From Hyphomonadaceae bacterium (GTDB lineage Bacteria; Pseudomonadota; Alphaproteobacteria; Caulobacterales; Aquidulcibacteraceae): 48,595 bases of DNA. Within the stretch, counting starts at the first letter, position 1, and each line of letters starts with the position of its first letter. A program made the translations under genes and the position numbers. Positions 34,594 through 44,043 of the stretch are shown in pieces. The DNA is taken from the NCBI GenBank assembly GCA_021731005.1, contig JAKFYF010000046.1, positions 1 through 48,595 on the forward strand. The letters run 5' to 3'. The notes under the pieces are model-generated. The model was not told the origin of the DNA. It made no database searches and saw nothing but the letters and a program-made list of their open reading frames with translations.

Positions 34594-35675
34594 GTTGTCG
34601 CTCCGTCACCAAGTTGCAACTCCAGTGGAATGTCGAGATCGACGCGAAATCCGATGTCGGAACTATCGACGTGCATGCTGGCGTTAGCGCCATGCAGCGC
34701 GAGCAGGCGTTGGGCGACGTTGTCGAGCCCAACCCCTTCGCCAATCGTCGCCGCGTTCGAGGAAGCGCCCGCGCCATCGTCGATCACGGTCAGGTGTAAT
34801 CTATCAGATTCTGCATGGGCGCGGATCGTTACGCACACAGGGCGTGTAGATGGAGAGACGGCGTGCTTGACCGCGTTCTCCGCGAGCGGCTGAAGCAGAA
34901 AGCTCGGAACGCGCGCGCCCTCAAGTTCAGGTGGCAGCTCCAATCTTACGGAGAGCCTATCTGGGAAGCGAACTTGCTCGATTTGAAGATAGGATTCCAG
35001 AATTGCGAATTCTTCGCTCAACGGGATCACCGCCTCCGGTTCGCTCGCAAGCGATGATCGAAAGAACTCTGACAATCGAACGATGACTTCCTCCGCTTCG
35101 GCGTTCCGCCCGGTCGCGACCAAGGAGGCGGCGGCGTTGAGGGCGTTGAACAGGAAGTGCGGATTGATTTGCGCACGCAGCGCGCGCAACGTCGCCTTCT
35201 GAGCTTCGGACTCGGCGGCGGCGAGGCGACGCTCCTTCGCCATCATGTCCACCGACAGCTTCATCACCCATACGCATGCGGCGATGAACGCATGGATCCA
35301 AATGAGAAAACTGAACGACTGGACGCCGGACAGAAGATAGAGCAGCGGCCGGCGACGCTCCGGCGCGGACATCGCTTGTCCTAAGGTCGCGACGTCAATG
35401 ACGGCGTTTACGATCGTGACCACAAGCACGCAGGCGGTGACGATCGCCAGCCGCTGCGCGAGCGGGCGATCGACGGTTGTGAGCACCATGTTTTGCACGA
35501 CGCCGCTCAGCAGGACGCCTACGACTACGCCAAACCCAAGCCAGGCCGTTAGCTCCCACCGCGCTGCACCGCTGGCAGCGAGGATCGAGAAGAACAGGAT
35601 GTAGGAGAAGACCCAGATGACGATACGCGCCAGGAGGAAGCTGTGCGCCAGTGGAAGGCGAGGAGGAGGAGGCAT
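34590..35675 (-). CDS. LytS/YpdA-type histidine kinase
   Basis: 361 residues from ATG 35675; the first 98 residues of the ORF-track version are Arg/Pro-rich filler. Four membrane helices (about 10-145) lead to a His_kinase domain of the LytS class: ALRAQINPHFLFNALNAAASL with the phospho-acceptor His, and the HATPase with PLAENAVKHAV and IDDGAGASSN...GVGLDNVAQRLLALHG. The partner is the LytTR regulator just downstream. Such pairs react to envelope, carbon or peptide signals. Confidence 0.93.
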   Translation of the reverse strand: MPPPPRLPLAHSFLLARIVIWVFSYILFFSILAASGAARWELTAWLGFGVVVGVLLSGVVQNMVLTTVDRPLAQRLAIVTACVLVVTIVNAVIDVATLGQAMSAPERRRPLLYLLSGVQSFSFLIWIHAFIAACVWVMKLSVDMMAKERRLAAAESEAQKATLRALRAQINPHFLFNALNAAASLVATGRNAEAEEVIVRLSEFFRSSLASEPEAVIPLSEEFAILESYLQIEQVRFPDRLSVRLELPPELEGARVPSFLLQPLAENAVKHAVSPSTRPVCVTIRAHAESDRLHLTVIDDGAGASSNAATIGEGVGLDNVAQRLLALHGANASMHVDSSDIGFRVDLDIPLELQLGDGATT

Positions 35676-35875
35676 CGTGTCGCTCGGTGCTCGTGGCCGG
35701 CATCTGCTGATGAAAAGCCGCAGATTGCTACGCTCTGGACGCTTGTAGCAGATCGAGGCGCGCGCGCCTCGATCTTCGCCGGTGGGAATCCCGGGTTCGT
35801 CGCAAATTCGATGCGCCCGCGGCGGGAGTGGACGACGTAGGCCGACTGCGGTGTGTGTCGAGTCTGCGGTGCTAT

Positions 35876-37354
35876 ATGTGGGAACCAGTCTGGCGCGCCT
35901 TTGTGTTGGTTTTGGCGCTATGGGCGTCGGCCGCGACTGCGCGTGCGCAGGAAGTTTGCGAAGAAACAATCGCCCGCTACAGCGTGCGGCGCGACGGCCC
36001 CGACGGCTTCCGTGTCGAGGCGCAGTTTAACCGGCCGGTCTCGCGGCTTGACCTGTTTTATCATTCGCCGCCTGGCCGGCCCGAAGGGCAGGCCGCATCG
36101 ATCCGGAACCTGCGGGCGTTCTCGGCCCGAGGACGGGAGGTCGCCATAAATTATGTTGGCGAGGGAGGGTGGGAAGTCCCTGGGCCCGACCCGGCCTGGC
36201 GCATTGCTTATCGCATACAAGCCGATCACGACGCAGTTGACTGGACTGTGGGCGCGCCCGGCAAGGACGAGGTTGCGACACGCTTTGATCGAACGTTCTA
36301 CTTTGCCGCTCACGCCTTCTTCTTGGCGGACTTCGACTGGCCCGAATGCAAAATCGAAATCGTGTTCAACCTACCGTCCGGCTGGTTTGTTACTGCGCCA
36401 TGGTCAATGCGCGGCAACGTCGCCTGGACCTACGGGGTTCAGAACTTCGAGCGAAACGCTTTTGCAATGGGCCTGGATACGCCGCGGCGAGCGCATACTG
36501 GCGGGCTGGATCTGGAATGGCTCATCGATAGCCGCGCCCGTGCAGTCGAGCCACGCGTGCTGGAGCTGATGAACGCGATTCCTGTCGCCTATACCGAGTT
36601 TTGGGAGCGAGCGCCTTCGCGGCGTCTGACAGCATTTTTTCTTCGTGACGCAAGATCGGACGGCGGCGCGTTCGAAAACAGCTTTACGCTTGTTCTTCCC
36701 GATCCGCTTGCGGCGATCGATCAGGTCTCCTGGTCCCACACGCTGGGGCACGAACTCATGCATGTATGGTTCGGCCCTGAGGGCATCCGCGGCGACGCTG
36801 GAGGCGAACTTTCGTGGTTCAACGAGGGCTTTGCCGACTATCTCACCATAAAGCTTATGCGGCGCGCTGGCCTCATTAGCGAAGATCTTATGGCCCAGCG
36901 CGTCGCCAACATCATCCGTCGGTATGAACTCGGAAAGCGGATGTCGCCAGACATCAGCTTGGCGGCCGCCGGCGGGGACAAGCTGCGAAACTGGCAACTG
37001 ATATATGGCGGTGGCGCGCTGGTCGCTCTCCTGCTCGACGCCGAGCTGTCGATGCAGCATCCTGAGGGGTTTCGTGATATGATGCGCTCCTTGGCGCCAA
37101 TCTCGGGCAGCGCCTTCGATTTGAATAGCCTGACTTCGCAAATGAATGAATCAACCGCCGGGCTTGCCAGGCGGACACTTGCGTGGGTCGATGCGCGTCC
37201 GAGCGCCGGTGAGATTCGTGCGCGGCTTGCGCGGTCCGGCGTTGAAGTGTCGTTGTACGGGCCCGACGAAGTCTATGTCGGATTTGCGCCTTGCCCCGCT
37301 CTGTCGTGCGCGCCGGCGTTTCTCGCTGGCCCGAGTCCGTCGCCGTCCAACTGA
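35876..37354 (+). CDS. Secreted M1/M61-type gluzincin peptidase
   Basis: 492 residues from ATG 35876. Signal peptide AFVLVLALWASAATARAQ. After a beta-rich N-terminal domain, the catalytic domain contains HELMH (residues 292-296, in WSHTLGHELMHVWF) and the third zinc ligand in WFNEGFADYLT (Glu317). A GxMxN exopeptidase motif typical of M1 aminopeptidases is not evident, so an M61-like or other gluzincin is also possible. It is divergent from the LytS-type kinase and may respond to it. Periplasmic or extracellular. Confidence 0.85.
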   Translation: MWEPVWRAFVLVLALWASAATARAQEVCEETIARYSVRRDGPDGFRVEAQFNRPVSRLDLFYHSPPGRPEGQAASIRNLRAFSARGREVAINYVGEGGWEVPGPDPAWRIAYRIQADHDAVDWTVGAPGKDEVATRFDRTFYFAAHAFFLADFDWPECKIEIVFNLPSGWFVTAPWSMRGNVAWTYGVQNFERNAFAMGLDTPRRAHTGGLDLEWLIDSRARAVEPRVLELMNAIPVAYTEFWERAPSRRLTAFFLRDARSDGGAFENSFTLVLPDPLAAIDQVSWSHTLGHELMHVWFGPEGIRGDAGGELSWFNEGFADYLTIKLMRRAGLISEDLMAQRVANIIRRYELGKRMSPDISLAAAGGDKLRNWQLIYGGGALVALLLDAELSMQHPEGFRDMMRSLAPISGSAFDLNSLTSQMNESTAGLARRTLAWVDARPSAGEIRARLARSGVEVSLYGPDEVYVGFAPCPALSCAPAFLAGPSPSPSN

Positions 37355-37383
37355 ACCTACAGTGAGATGTTTTCCAGGAGTCG

Positions 37384-37938
37384 ATGATGGTTGAAACCTG
37401 CGTGTTGTCTTGGCGAGGGCTCCAAGTGCAGCTGGTACGCCTCTCGTATGTCCTTCTTGCGATCCTTTCGATCGCTGTGGCCGCGCCTGGCGGCGCCTTT
37501 GCGCAGGACGCTGTGCAGAGTGATGCGGAGCGGATTGGGCGAGCGTATATGAACGCTTACTCGGCGGCGGATTGGGAAGGGATGATCCCGTATATGGCCG
37601 ATGATTTCGTGCTTATTGACCGCACCAATACGGATCCGAACTTCGTGCCGGAGTATCACGGTCCTCGCGCGACGATTGACATGCTGAGACAATTTGGCCG
37701 TGACGGCGGCGTGATCGAGCTCGGCTTTGAGTGGTCGAGCGTTTTTTCCAGCAACAACGTGGTTGTATTTAGCGGCTTTGTGAACACGCTCTCGGCGCCA
37801 CCCGGGCGAGATTCCGCCTTTCGTTGGCGCGCGGAACAGGTGACCGCGTTGACGGTGCGCGACGGCAAGATCGTGCGTCACGAAGACTTCGCCAACTATG
37901 CCACGCCTGTCGTGTCGCGCGTACCGAGACCCAGCTAA
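37384..37938 (+). CDS. Secreted NTF2/SnoaL-like protein
   Basis: 184 residues from ATG 37384 (AGGAG upstream). A rather long leader ends in SYVLLAILSIAVAAPGGAFAQ. The mature part is an NTF2-like domain (IGRAYMNAYSAADWEGMIPYMADDFVLIDRTN, YHGPRATIDMLRQF, VTALTVRDGKIVRHEDFANY). 29 bases downstream of the gluzincin gene, likely the same operon. Ligand unknown. Confidence 0.78.
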   Translation: MMVETCVLSWRGLQVQLVRLSYVLLAILSIAVAAPGGAFAQDAVQSDAERIGRAYMNAYSAADWEGMIPYMADDFVLIDRTNTDPNFVPEYHGPRATIDMLRQFGRDGGVIELGFEWSSVFSSNNVVVFSGFVNTLSAPPGRDSAFRWRAEQVTALTVRDGKIVRHEDFANYATPVVSRVPRPS

Positions 37939-38048
37939 GTCAGATCGCTTCCAAATTTACCGTGGCCCTATCCTCGTAGAGAGAGCAAAATCCGACTGAA
38001 GCCAGTATGCCGACGATGGGCCTTTCGAAGACGAGGCCGTGCTTGCCG

Positions 38049-38921
38049 TCACCGGTGGAAATGTCGCATCCCGCTCGAAAATGCGACGGGGAATATGCTT
38101 GCGTGTGTCTCGTCGGCAAAGACGCGGCTCTCGGCTAAGAGATTTGGGTCTCCTCGCCCCTGCAGCAATGCCGCCAGTTCGGAGGCAGCGCCGACCATAT
38201 CGTGTCCAGTCTGCTCAAGCGCGCCGACGCCGAGGAATGTCTTCGTTGGCCGCGCCAAGCGCGTGGCGACGTTTTCTCGCTCGCGCGCGAAAATCCAATT
38301 GTCGGCGTACCAAAGCGATGGGCTTACGAGCAGGTATTGGTCAAACAGATCTGGTCTTGTCTCAAAGGCATAGGCGGCGAACAGGCCGCCGAATGAATGC
38401 CCGACCAGCGTGCGAGCGCTTGGGATTGTTTGGTGTCGCGCGTCAATCCGGGGAAGTATTTCCTCTTCAATGACGCGCAAGAACGTCGGCGCGCCGCCCG
38501 AATGGGCCTGAAACTCCGGTCCGTAACCGCCTTCGGCCACGCGCACAGGGGTGTAGTCGCGAGTTCTGTTCAATGCATAGCTGCGCCGGTCGGGGTAGGC
38601 GCCAGTGCAAGCGATGGAGACGACAATTGAGTGCTCCGCTTGCTGTCGGTCGGCGAGGTGTTCCAGGTGGTTGGCGCAAACCGCGAATGAGTAATCGGCA
38701 TCGAGTGTGAGGATAACGCGAAGCGGGCTGGCCGCCGCGCCGATCGGCGCGTGGATGTATAGAGAATAGGCCACGCCATTGATCGCCGATACGAACGGCA
38801 GAACGCTTGCGTGCGGCAATTGGTAGGGCTGCATCCCTCCATACTCTATGCCGCCCGATGCGCGCGCCTCGGAGGCGCCCACCAGTCCGGCCGCCAGCAG
38901 AGAACGACGAGTTCCTCGCAT
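38049..38921 (-). CDS. Exported esterase (D-type alpha/beta hydrolase)
   Basis: 290 residues from ATG 38921. The N terminus looks like a Tat/Sec signal (RGTRRSLLAAGLVGASEARA). The esterase D/Fes-like pattern is seen: VILTLDADYSFAVCANHLEHLA, nucleophile Ser in TLVGHSFGGLFAAYAF, LFDQYLLVSPSLWYADN, and a His near the end in FADETHASIFP. Related enzymes hydrolyse ferric siderophores or acyl esters. Substrate undetermined. It is divergent from the NTF2-like gene at 39092. Confidence 0.85.
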   Translation of the reverse strand: MRGTRRSLLAAGLVGASEARASGGIEYGGMQPYQLPHASVLPFVSAINGVAYSLYIHAPIGAAASPLRVILTLDADYSFAVCANHLEHLADRQQAEHSIVVSIACTGAYPDRRSYALNRTRDYTPVRVAEGGYGPEFQAHSGGAPTFLRVIEEEILPRIDARHQTIPSARTLVGHSFGGLFAAYAFETRPDLFDQYLLVSPSLWYADNWIFARERENVATRLARPTKTFLGVGALEQTGHDMVGAASELAALLQGRGDPNLLAESRVFADETHASIFPVAFSSGMRHFHR

Positions 38922-39091
38922 GTAAGTCTCCGGCGCGCAGGTCGTGCGCTCGCGATCGAACTTCTATGGCATCTCCTTCACTCTCGCGACTGTATCTGTC
39001 GGCGGATTTCCCACCTTTGTCTCAAAGTTTCCTGCGCGCCGCGACGATGCGCAAAGGTGCAGCGGACGACAATTGAGCAAGGAGCCGTACG

Positions 39092-39577
39092 ATGTTGCGT
39101 GCAGTGTTGATGTTCTGGATCGCCTTGGCGGTTGCAGCGCCAGCTGCCGCGCAGAACTCTCAAAGGGCCCATGAGGCGACGATTGCCGCCGCCACCGCCT
39201 ACCTCCACGCGTACCAGGCGTTTGATTTGGAGAGACTCGAAACGCTTTACGCCGAGGAGGCGATATTCGACGACCCGACGTCGCTTCTTCTCACCGGCGT
39301 CAATGGAGCGCCATTCGTATTCCGCGGACGGGATCCAATTCTGAACGGCATCCGCTTTTGGATGCAACAATCGGTGACTTCACTGCACTACGATGTTGAG
39401 CAGGTCTATGAATCCTCCGGGCGCGTCGTGTTCATAGGCGCCGCCACCACGAATGGACCCTCGCGGTGGAGATTTCGCATCGTGACAATTGTTACGATTG
39501 AGAACGGACTGGTCGTCGAACACCGCGATTACACAGATTATTGGGGCGCCACTCAGGCGCCATCAACCAGCCCGTGA
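39092..39577 (+). CDS. Secreted NTF2/SnoaL-like protein
   Basis: 161 residues from ATG 39092 with AAGGAG upstream. Signal peptide AVLMFWIALAVAAPAAAQ. NTF2-like body: AATAYLHAYQAFDLERLETLYAEEAIFDDPTS, FRGRDPILNGIRFWMQQ, IVTIVTIENGLVVEHRDYTDYW. Second exported NTF2-like gene of the neighbourhood (the other is at 37384), but the two are not close copies. Confidence 0.78.
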   Translation: MLRAVLMFWIALAVAAPAAAQNSQRAHEATIAAATAYLHAYQAFDLERLETLYAEEAIFDDPTSLLLTGVNGAPFVFRGRDPILNGIRFWMQQSVTSLHYDVEQVYESSGRVVFIGAATTNGPSRWRFRIVTIVTIENGLVVEHRDYTDYWGATQAPSTSP

Positions 39578-39615
39578 ACGCGAGCCGGGGCATGCACAGC
39601 TCAGGAGTTTTTCGA

Positions 39616-40182
39616 GTGCGCAAGCGGCATGTCCTCTTTGCACTGGGAGTTGCTGTGGTAGCGATGGCGGCGCTTGCGCCTGGCGGCGCTTTGGCGCAGG
39701 CGCCGCCGGCCTCCCTATCGGTTGAACTTCGCGCCGGGCGTGAGCGGCTCGATTTTCTCGCCGGCGATTGGCGCGTTGAGCAATTCACACCCGTAGAAGG
39801 TGGCGAATGGCGCTCGAACGGCGAGGGTGCTCTCCAATTCCGCTCCACCATGAACGATCTCTATCTTGAGACCAACGCGAGCTCAGGCAGATATGCCTAT
39901 CACATCGTGTTCTCGTTTGACGCCGCGCAGCAGAAATACCGCGTCACCTCGCGCGACGATCAATCGGGGCTGATTGATGTTTATGAGGGTGCGTTCGACG
40001 AACTTGGCGCACTTGTAGTGAGCAATGTTGGTCCGGGTACGCACTATGTCTACGGCGGGACGCGGTATCATAATCGGATGCGCTTCTCGCCGATCGCAGA
40101 TGGCTGGGTGTGGTTGGTGGAGGTCAGCGGAGACGATGGCCACTCTTGGCGCCCCCAGGTGCGCGTGGTCGCGCGTCGATGA
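39616..40182 (+). CDS. Secreted DUF1579-like protein
   Basis: 188 residues with a GTG start at 39616 (AGGAG 9 bases upstream), which makes a clean signal peptide (RKRHVLFALGVAVVAMAALA...GGALAQ). The mature part starts with LDFLAGDWRVEQF, then strands with LQFRSTMNDLYLETNAS, YHIVFSFDAAQQKYRVTSRD and a final WLVEVSGDDGHSWRPQVR. It resembles the secreted protein at 21860 in plan. Family function unknown. Same operon as the NTF2-like gene upstream. Confidence 0.7.
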   Translation: MRKRHVLFALGVAVVAMAALAPGGALAQAPPASLSVELRAGRERLDFLAGDWRVEQFTPVEGGEWRSNGEGALQFRSTMNDLYLETNASSGRYAYHIVFSFDAAQQKYRVTSRDDQSGLIDVYEGAFDELGALVVSNVGPGTHYVYGGTRYHNRMRFSPIADGWVWLVEVSGDDGHSWRPQVRVVARR

Positions 40183-40233
40183 GCGCGCGTCGCGGCTATG
40201 CTGGTCCGCAGTGTTTGACTTAGGAGCGCGCCG

Positions 40234-40584
40234 TTGACTGTGTCGCTATCCCTTCAAGGCGTACGCATGCGCGCCGTATCGAGTGGCGAAGCCGCAGTCG
40301 TTTCCACCGAAACTCTGTTTGAGTTTGAGCAGACCGGAGACGTGTTCTCGGCGCGATATCGAGGCGGTACGATTGCGGACGGCTATCTCGTCGGCAAACT
40401 CCGCTCGGACGGTGGGCTGGAGTTTCGCTACGTCCAAGTTGAACGCAGCGGCCGCATTGACGCGGGCGCCTCCACTGGCGAACTCAGCCGTCTTTTGGAC
40501 GGTCGGCTGCAATTGGTGGAGAACTTTCAGTGGAGCACGCGCCCGGAGTCCGGACGGAATGCCTTTGAAGAAGCGTGTAAGTGA
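40234..40584 (+). CDS. N-acetylglutamate synthase-annotated small protein
   Basis: 116 residues, TTG start at 40234 with AGGAG upstream. The strand pattern GVRMRAVSSGEAAVVSTETLFEFEQTGDVFSARYRGGTIADGYLVGKL and ...RLQLVENFQWSTRPESGRNAFEE is a recurrent small-protein family often labelled 'N-acetylglutamate synthase' without evidence; it has no acetyltransferase fold that I can see. It overlaps or adjoins the following GNAT gene, so the two are co-transcribed. Confidence 0.65.
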   Translation: MTVSLSLQGVRMRAVSSGEAAVVSTETLFEFEQTGDVFSARYRGGTIADGYLVGKLRSDGGLEFRYVQVERSGRIDAGASTGELSRLLDGRLQLVENFQWSTRPESGRNAFEEACK

Positions 40585-40598
40585 GGAAATGGCGCGCA

Positions 40599-41045
40599 AT
40601 GAACAGCACCAAAACTACAATACGACGCTATTGTCCTGAAGACCTTGAACCCGTGATGGCCGCTTGGCGGCGCGCCAATGCCCTTGCGCATCCGTTCTTG
40701 AACGAAGTCTACGTCACGCAGGTGGAGCAGGAGGTTCGAGACCTCTACGTCCCAAGCGCGGAGACCTATGTTGTCGAAGAGGAGGGCAAAGTGTTTGGCT
40801 TTGTCGCTCTGCTTGGAAACGAAATCGGCGGCTTGTTTGTGGATCCGTCAAAACACGGCAGGGGCTATGGCAAAGCGCTCGTGGACCACGCCGTCGCCAT
40901 CAAAGGTCCGCTCAAAGTTGAAGTGTTTCGGGACAATGAGGTCGGGCGGCCGTTTTACGAACGGTATGGCTTCGTTTTTGTCACGGAGCAGCAGCACGAA
41001 CCGTCGGGCCAGTGGGTCCGCAAGTTGGCGATGCCGGAGGGTTGA
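40599..41045 (+). CDS. GNAT-family N-acetyltransferase
   Basis: 148 residues from ATG 40599. GNAT motif A is intact (GNEIGGLFVDPSKHGRGYGKALVDHA), preceded by the strand YVVEEEGKVFGFVAL and followed by KVEVFRDNEVGRPFYERYGFVFV. It acetylates a small amine or N-terminus with acetyl-CoA. Close to YjaB-like members in length and layout. Partner gene directly upstream. Confidence 0.9.
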   Translation: MNSTKTTIRRYCPEDLEPVMAAWRRANALAHPFLNEVYVTQVEQEVRDLYVPSAETYVVEEEGKVFGFVALLGNEIGGLFVDPSKHGRGYGKALVDHAVAIKGPLKVEVFRDNEVGRPFYERYGFVFVTEQQHEPSGQWVRKLAMPEG

Positions 41046-41394
41046 GTTCTTCCGCCTCAGACGATCGACAAAAATCGGCGTCTAGCTCCCGTTCGCCTGA
41101 ACACGAGCGGCCTCACGCCCTCGTAGCGGAGCTCATACCTGCCGCGTTCGCTGGGAGTATTTCGAACCAGCCGTCGTGCATGGCCTGGCGCTCTGTTCAG
41201 ACGGCGTTGAAAGTGAGCGACCAACTGGCCGCGCGTCCGAGGTAGGTGAATGTCGGTTATCGGCGACAGCGCGCCGAATTGACGGGCAGGGCACCAGCGT
41301 CTCGATTGGAGCGCGCCGGACGCTCGAAAAACTTCACCGATGGCGCACCGGTGGCCCATTTGAGACTCTGGCGCTGCGCCCGTAGACTGACCCG
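41046..41394. other. Intergenic region holding a dispersed repeat
   Basis: 350 bases without a credible gene; the right half (41254-41372) is copy 6 of the dispersed repeat. The short ORFs called on both strands have no domains. Confidence 0.5.
41254..41372 (+). repeat. Interspersed intergenic repeat, copy 6
   Basis: CGGCGACAGCGCGCCGAATTG followed by GGGCAGGGCACCAGCGTCTCG, then TTGGAGCGCGCCGGACGCTCG and GATGGCGCACCGGTGGCCCA. It lines up over about 110 bases with copies at 31995 and 45235. Of all copies this one looks the most complete. Confidence 0.7.
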
Positions 41395-41974
41395 ATGAAG
41401 CGTCCCCTGGCCATTCGCGCGCTGCTTGCAGTGCTGTTGCTCGCCGGTTGCGCGTCGGGCCCAAGCGCCGATCGCCTTGAGACGCAGGAAATCCTCGGCA
41501 CTTGGTCTGGGCACGTCGCGACGACCTATGTGCCAAATTCTTCAGTGCAGCGCGAGGGTAGCCGCACAAGTGGTGGCTGGACGCTCTACCCCGATGGCTC
41601 GGTCATCACGAGCCGCGGGGTAGCTGGGCGGTGGCGGCTAAATGGCGATCGGCTTTATCTCTTGTGGGATGCTTCCGTTTGGGGGCCAAACACGCGGGGC
41701 CCTCGCAGAATTCACGCCGACGTGATTGGAGAGTCTCTCACGGCTGCGTGGAGTCAGATGAACACGACCCAACGCGAACGCTACGCCGTGAGAGCCGAAT
41801 TCCGTCGCTTGGCGCCGCCGCCTGGAATGTGTTCGCCGCCAGATGCGCCGCCCGAGGCAGTACGCCACGCTGTTCTCATCAGAACAATTGACGGCGGCAC
41901 CGAGGACATCCGCGACGTCCGGTTCTCTGGCGACGGAGAGCGTCTTGCAGTCGGGTCCAACGATGCGCGCGTCC

Positions 41975-41982
41975 GTCTATTT
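41975..41982 (+). repeat. Target-site duplication of IS66, left copy (GTCTATTT)
   Basis: GTCTATTT immediately precedes the left end of the element (GTACGCAT) and recurs immediately after the right end at 44483-44490. An 8-bp duplicate is the standard size for the IS66 family. Confidence 0.9.
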
Positions 41983-42010
41983 GTACGCATACGCCAAATA
42001 CCGCGGTTGA

Positions 42011-43624
42011 TCAGGCGGAGGCCTGCGGCTTCCAGTTCCAGGGCAGAAGTTCGGCTAGCCGCGATGCTGGCAGAGCGGCGATGCGGGCGAGCACGTCGGC
42101 GAGCCAGGCCTGCGGATCGACGTCATTGAGTTTGGCGGTTTGCAGCAGCGTGTAGATTGCCGCCGCGCGCTCGCCGCCGCGATCTGAGCCGGCGAAGGTC
42201 CAGTTGCGCCGCCCCACGGCCAGCGGGCGGATCATTCTTTCCGCCGCGTTGTTGCTGAGGCAGGCCCGCCCATCGTCGAGGAAGCGCGTGAAGGCAGGCC
42301 AGCGTTTGAGCATGTAATCCATGGCTTTAGCGATGGCGCTTTTTGCCGACACGCGCGCCCGCGCGGCAATCATCCAGGCATGGAGCGCCTCGACCAGCGG
42401 CTTGATCCGCTCGTGGCGCACCGCGCGGCGTTGTTCCGCTGGCAGACCATTGATCTCGCGCTCGATGTCGAAGATGGCGTCGATTTGCTTCACCGCCTCG
42501 ACGGCGATCGGCGAGAGCGTTATGCGCGCATCGCGCGCCAAAGACCTTTTCTTGCGGGCGACATCGGCCAGCTCGAAAAATTTGCGCCGGCCATGAGCCC
42601 AGCATGCGGCCTCAATGATGGCGTTAGGTTTTCGCTCTGGCGCATAAAGCGCGGCGAATCCGGCGAAGGCGTCGGCCTGCATCAAGCCGGTCCAATCGGC
42701 CAAATGCGATCGGGGGTGGGCGCCGCCGCGATCGGGCGAATAATAATAGATCGCCGCCGCCGGGTCCTTGCCGCCAAACGGTTTGTCGTCGCGCACATAG
42801 GTCCATAATCGGCCGGTGCGGGTCTTGCCTTTCGCCAGCACCGGGACCGGCGTGTCATCAGCGTGGATGCGTTCGGCTGCGAAGACGTGATCGCGGATCA
42901 GCTGCGTCAGCGGTTCAAGCGCGGCAGCGCACGCGCCCACCCAATCGGCCATAGTCGACACTTCGATCGCCACGCCCTCGTTCGCGAAAGCCTCACTCTG
43001 GCGGTTGAGCGGCAAATGCAAATCGTATTTGCCGGCCAGGATCATGGCGAGCAGGCTGGGTCCAGCCCGACCGCGTGCAATCACATGGAAAGGCGCTGGC
43101 GGCTGCATGATCTTTTCGCACGCCCGGCAGCTCCAGCGCTCGCGCACGGTTTGCCGCACGAAGAATTTGCGTGGGATGATCTCCAAAGTCTCGGTAATAT
43201 CTTCGCCAAGCTTGCAGAGCTTTTTCGAGCCGCAGCACGGGCATGATGTCGGCGATGCAATCACCATCCGCTCGCGCGGCAGATGCGCTGGCAGCGGCCC
43301 GCGCTTGGGCTGCCGACGCGACCCCGCAGGCTGGATCGGCGCGCCTTGCGCGGCGGCGGCCTGCGTCTCGGCCGCCATACTATTTTGCACGATGTCGCCT
43401 TCAATGTCTTCCAGCGACAATTGCAGCTGATCGATCAGATGGGCGCGGCGCTCCGAAGATTGACCGAATTGGGCGCGTTGCAGGCGCAGGAGCTCAATCT
43501 GAAGATTGGCGAGGAGCGCTTCCGCGCCCTTGTGGGCGGCGGCCATTGCCGCAATCATCGCCCGGCTTTCCAGCACCAGCGCCTTCAGCGCATCGATGTC
43601 ATCAGGGAGATCGCCGGCCTGCAT
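42011..43624 (-). CDS. tnpC: IS66 transposase TnpC
   Basis: 537 residues. An N-terminal helical leucine-rich region (DDIDALKALVLESRAMIAAMAAAHKG, LLANLQIELLRLQRAQFGQSSE), a zinc-finger region (SCPCCGSKKLCKLGED, WSCRACEKI), and the DDE integrase-like IS66 core (HADDTPVPVLAKGKTRTGRLW, EAACWAHGRRKFFELAD, NNAAERMIRPLAVGRRNWTFAGSDRGG). It ends with the small C-terminal IS66 domain (LLQTAKLNDVDPQAWLADVLARI). It executes strand transfer for the element. Full length for the family. Confidence 0.96.
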   Translation of the reverse strand: MQAGDLPDDIDALKALVLESRAMIAAMAAAHKGAEALLANLQIELLRLQRAQFGQSSERRAHLIDQLQLSLEDIEGDIVQNSMAAETQAAAAQGAPIQPAGSRRQPKRGPLPAHLPRERMVIASPTSCPCCGSKKLCKLGEDITETLEIIPRKFFVRQTVRERWSCRACEKIMQPPAPFHVIARGRAGPSLLAMILAGKYDLHLPLNRQSEAFANEGVAIEVSTMADWVGACAAALEPLTQLIRDHVFAAERIHADDTPVPVLAKGKTRTGRLWTYVRDDKPFGGKDPAAAIYYYSPDRGGAHPRSHLADWTGLMQADAFAGFAALYAPERKPNAIIEAACWAHGRRKFFELADVARKKRSLARDARITLSPIAVEAVKQIDAIFDIEREINGLPAEQRRAVRHERIKPLVEALHAWMIAARARVSAKSAIAKAMDYMLKRWPAFTRFLDDGRACLSNNAAERMIRPLAVGRRNWTFAGSDRGGERAAAIYTLLQTAKLNDVDPQAWLADVLARIAALPASRLAELLPWNWKPQASA

Positions 43625-43695
43625 CGCAAGCGATTAAACCATGCTTTGCGGCTTCTGAGGCGCCCCCGCGTACAAGCTGATTCAATCGGTCGCAC

Positions 43696-44043
43696 TTAGC
43701 CGGCGGCTTCTGGCCGCCAGGTTTCGCGCGGCGCCCTCCAGTCGAGCGCCTCCAGCAACATCGACAATTGCGCCGGACTGATCATGGCGCTGCCCTCGGT
43801 CGCATTCGGCCATTGAAAGCGCCCCTTCTCCAGGCGCTTGGAGAACAGGCAAGCGCCCTGACCGTCATGCCAAATCGCTTTCAAAAGATCGCCGCGGCGG
43901 CCGCGAAAAATGAACACATGGCCGCTGTGGGGATCGAGCTTGAGCGTCTCCTGGATTTGCAACGCAAGCCCATCCATGCCGCGGCGCATGTCGGTGCGCC
44001 CCAGCGCCAACCAGATCTTCGTGCCCGCTGGAAACTGCATCAT
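43696..44043 (-). CDS. tnpB: IS66 accessory protein TnpB
   Basis: 115 residues, the ORF2 (Orf2_IS66) type: KIWLALGRTDMRRGMDGLALQIQ, SGHVFIFRGRRGDLLKAIWHDGQGACLFSKRLEKGRF, ISPAQLSMLLEALDWR. Its start overlaps the tnpA stop (ATGA) and 71 bases separate it from tnpC. Required for transposition in the family, precise role not known. Confidence 0.95.
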   Translation of the reverse strand: MMQFPAGTKIWLALGRTDMRRGMDGLALQIQETLKLDPHSGHVFIFRGRRGDLLKAIWHDGQGACLFSKRLEKGRFQWPNATEGSAMISPAQLSMLLEALDWRAPRETWRPEAAG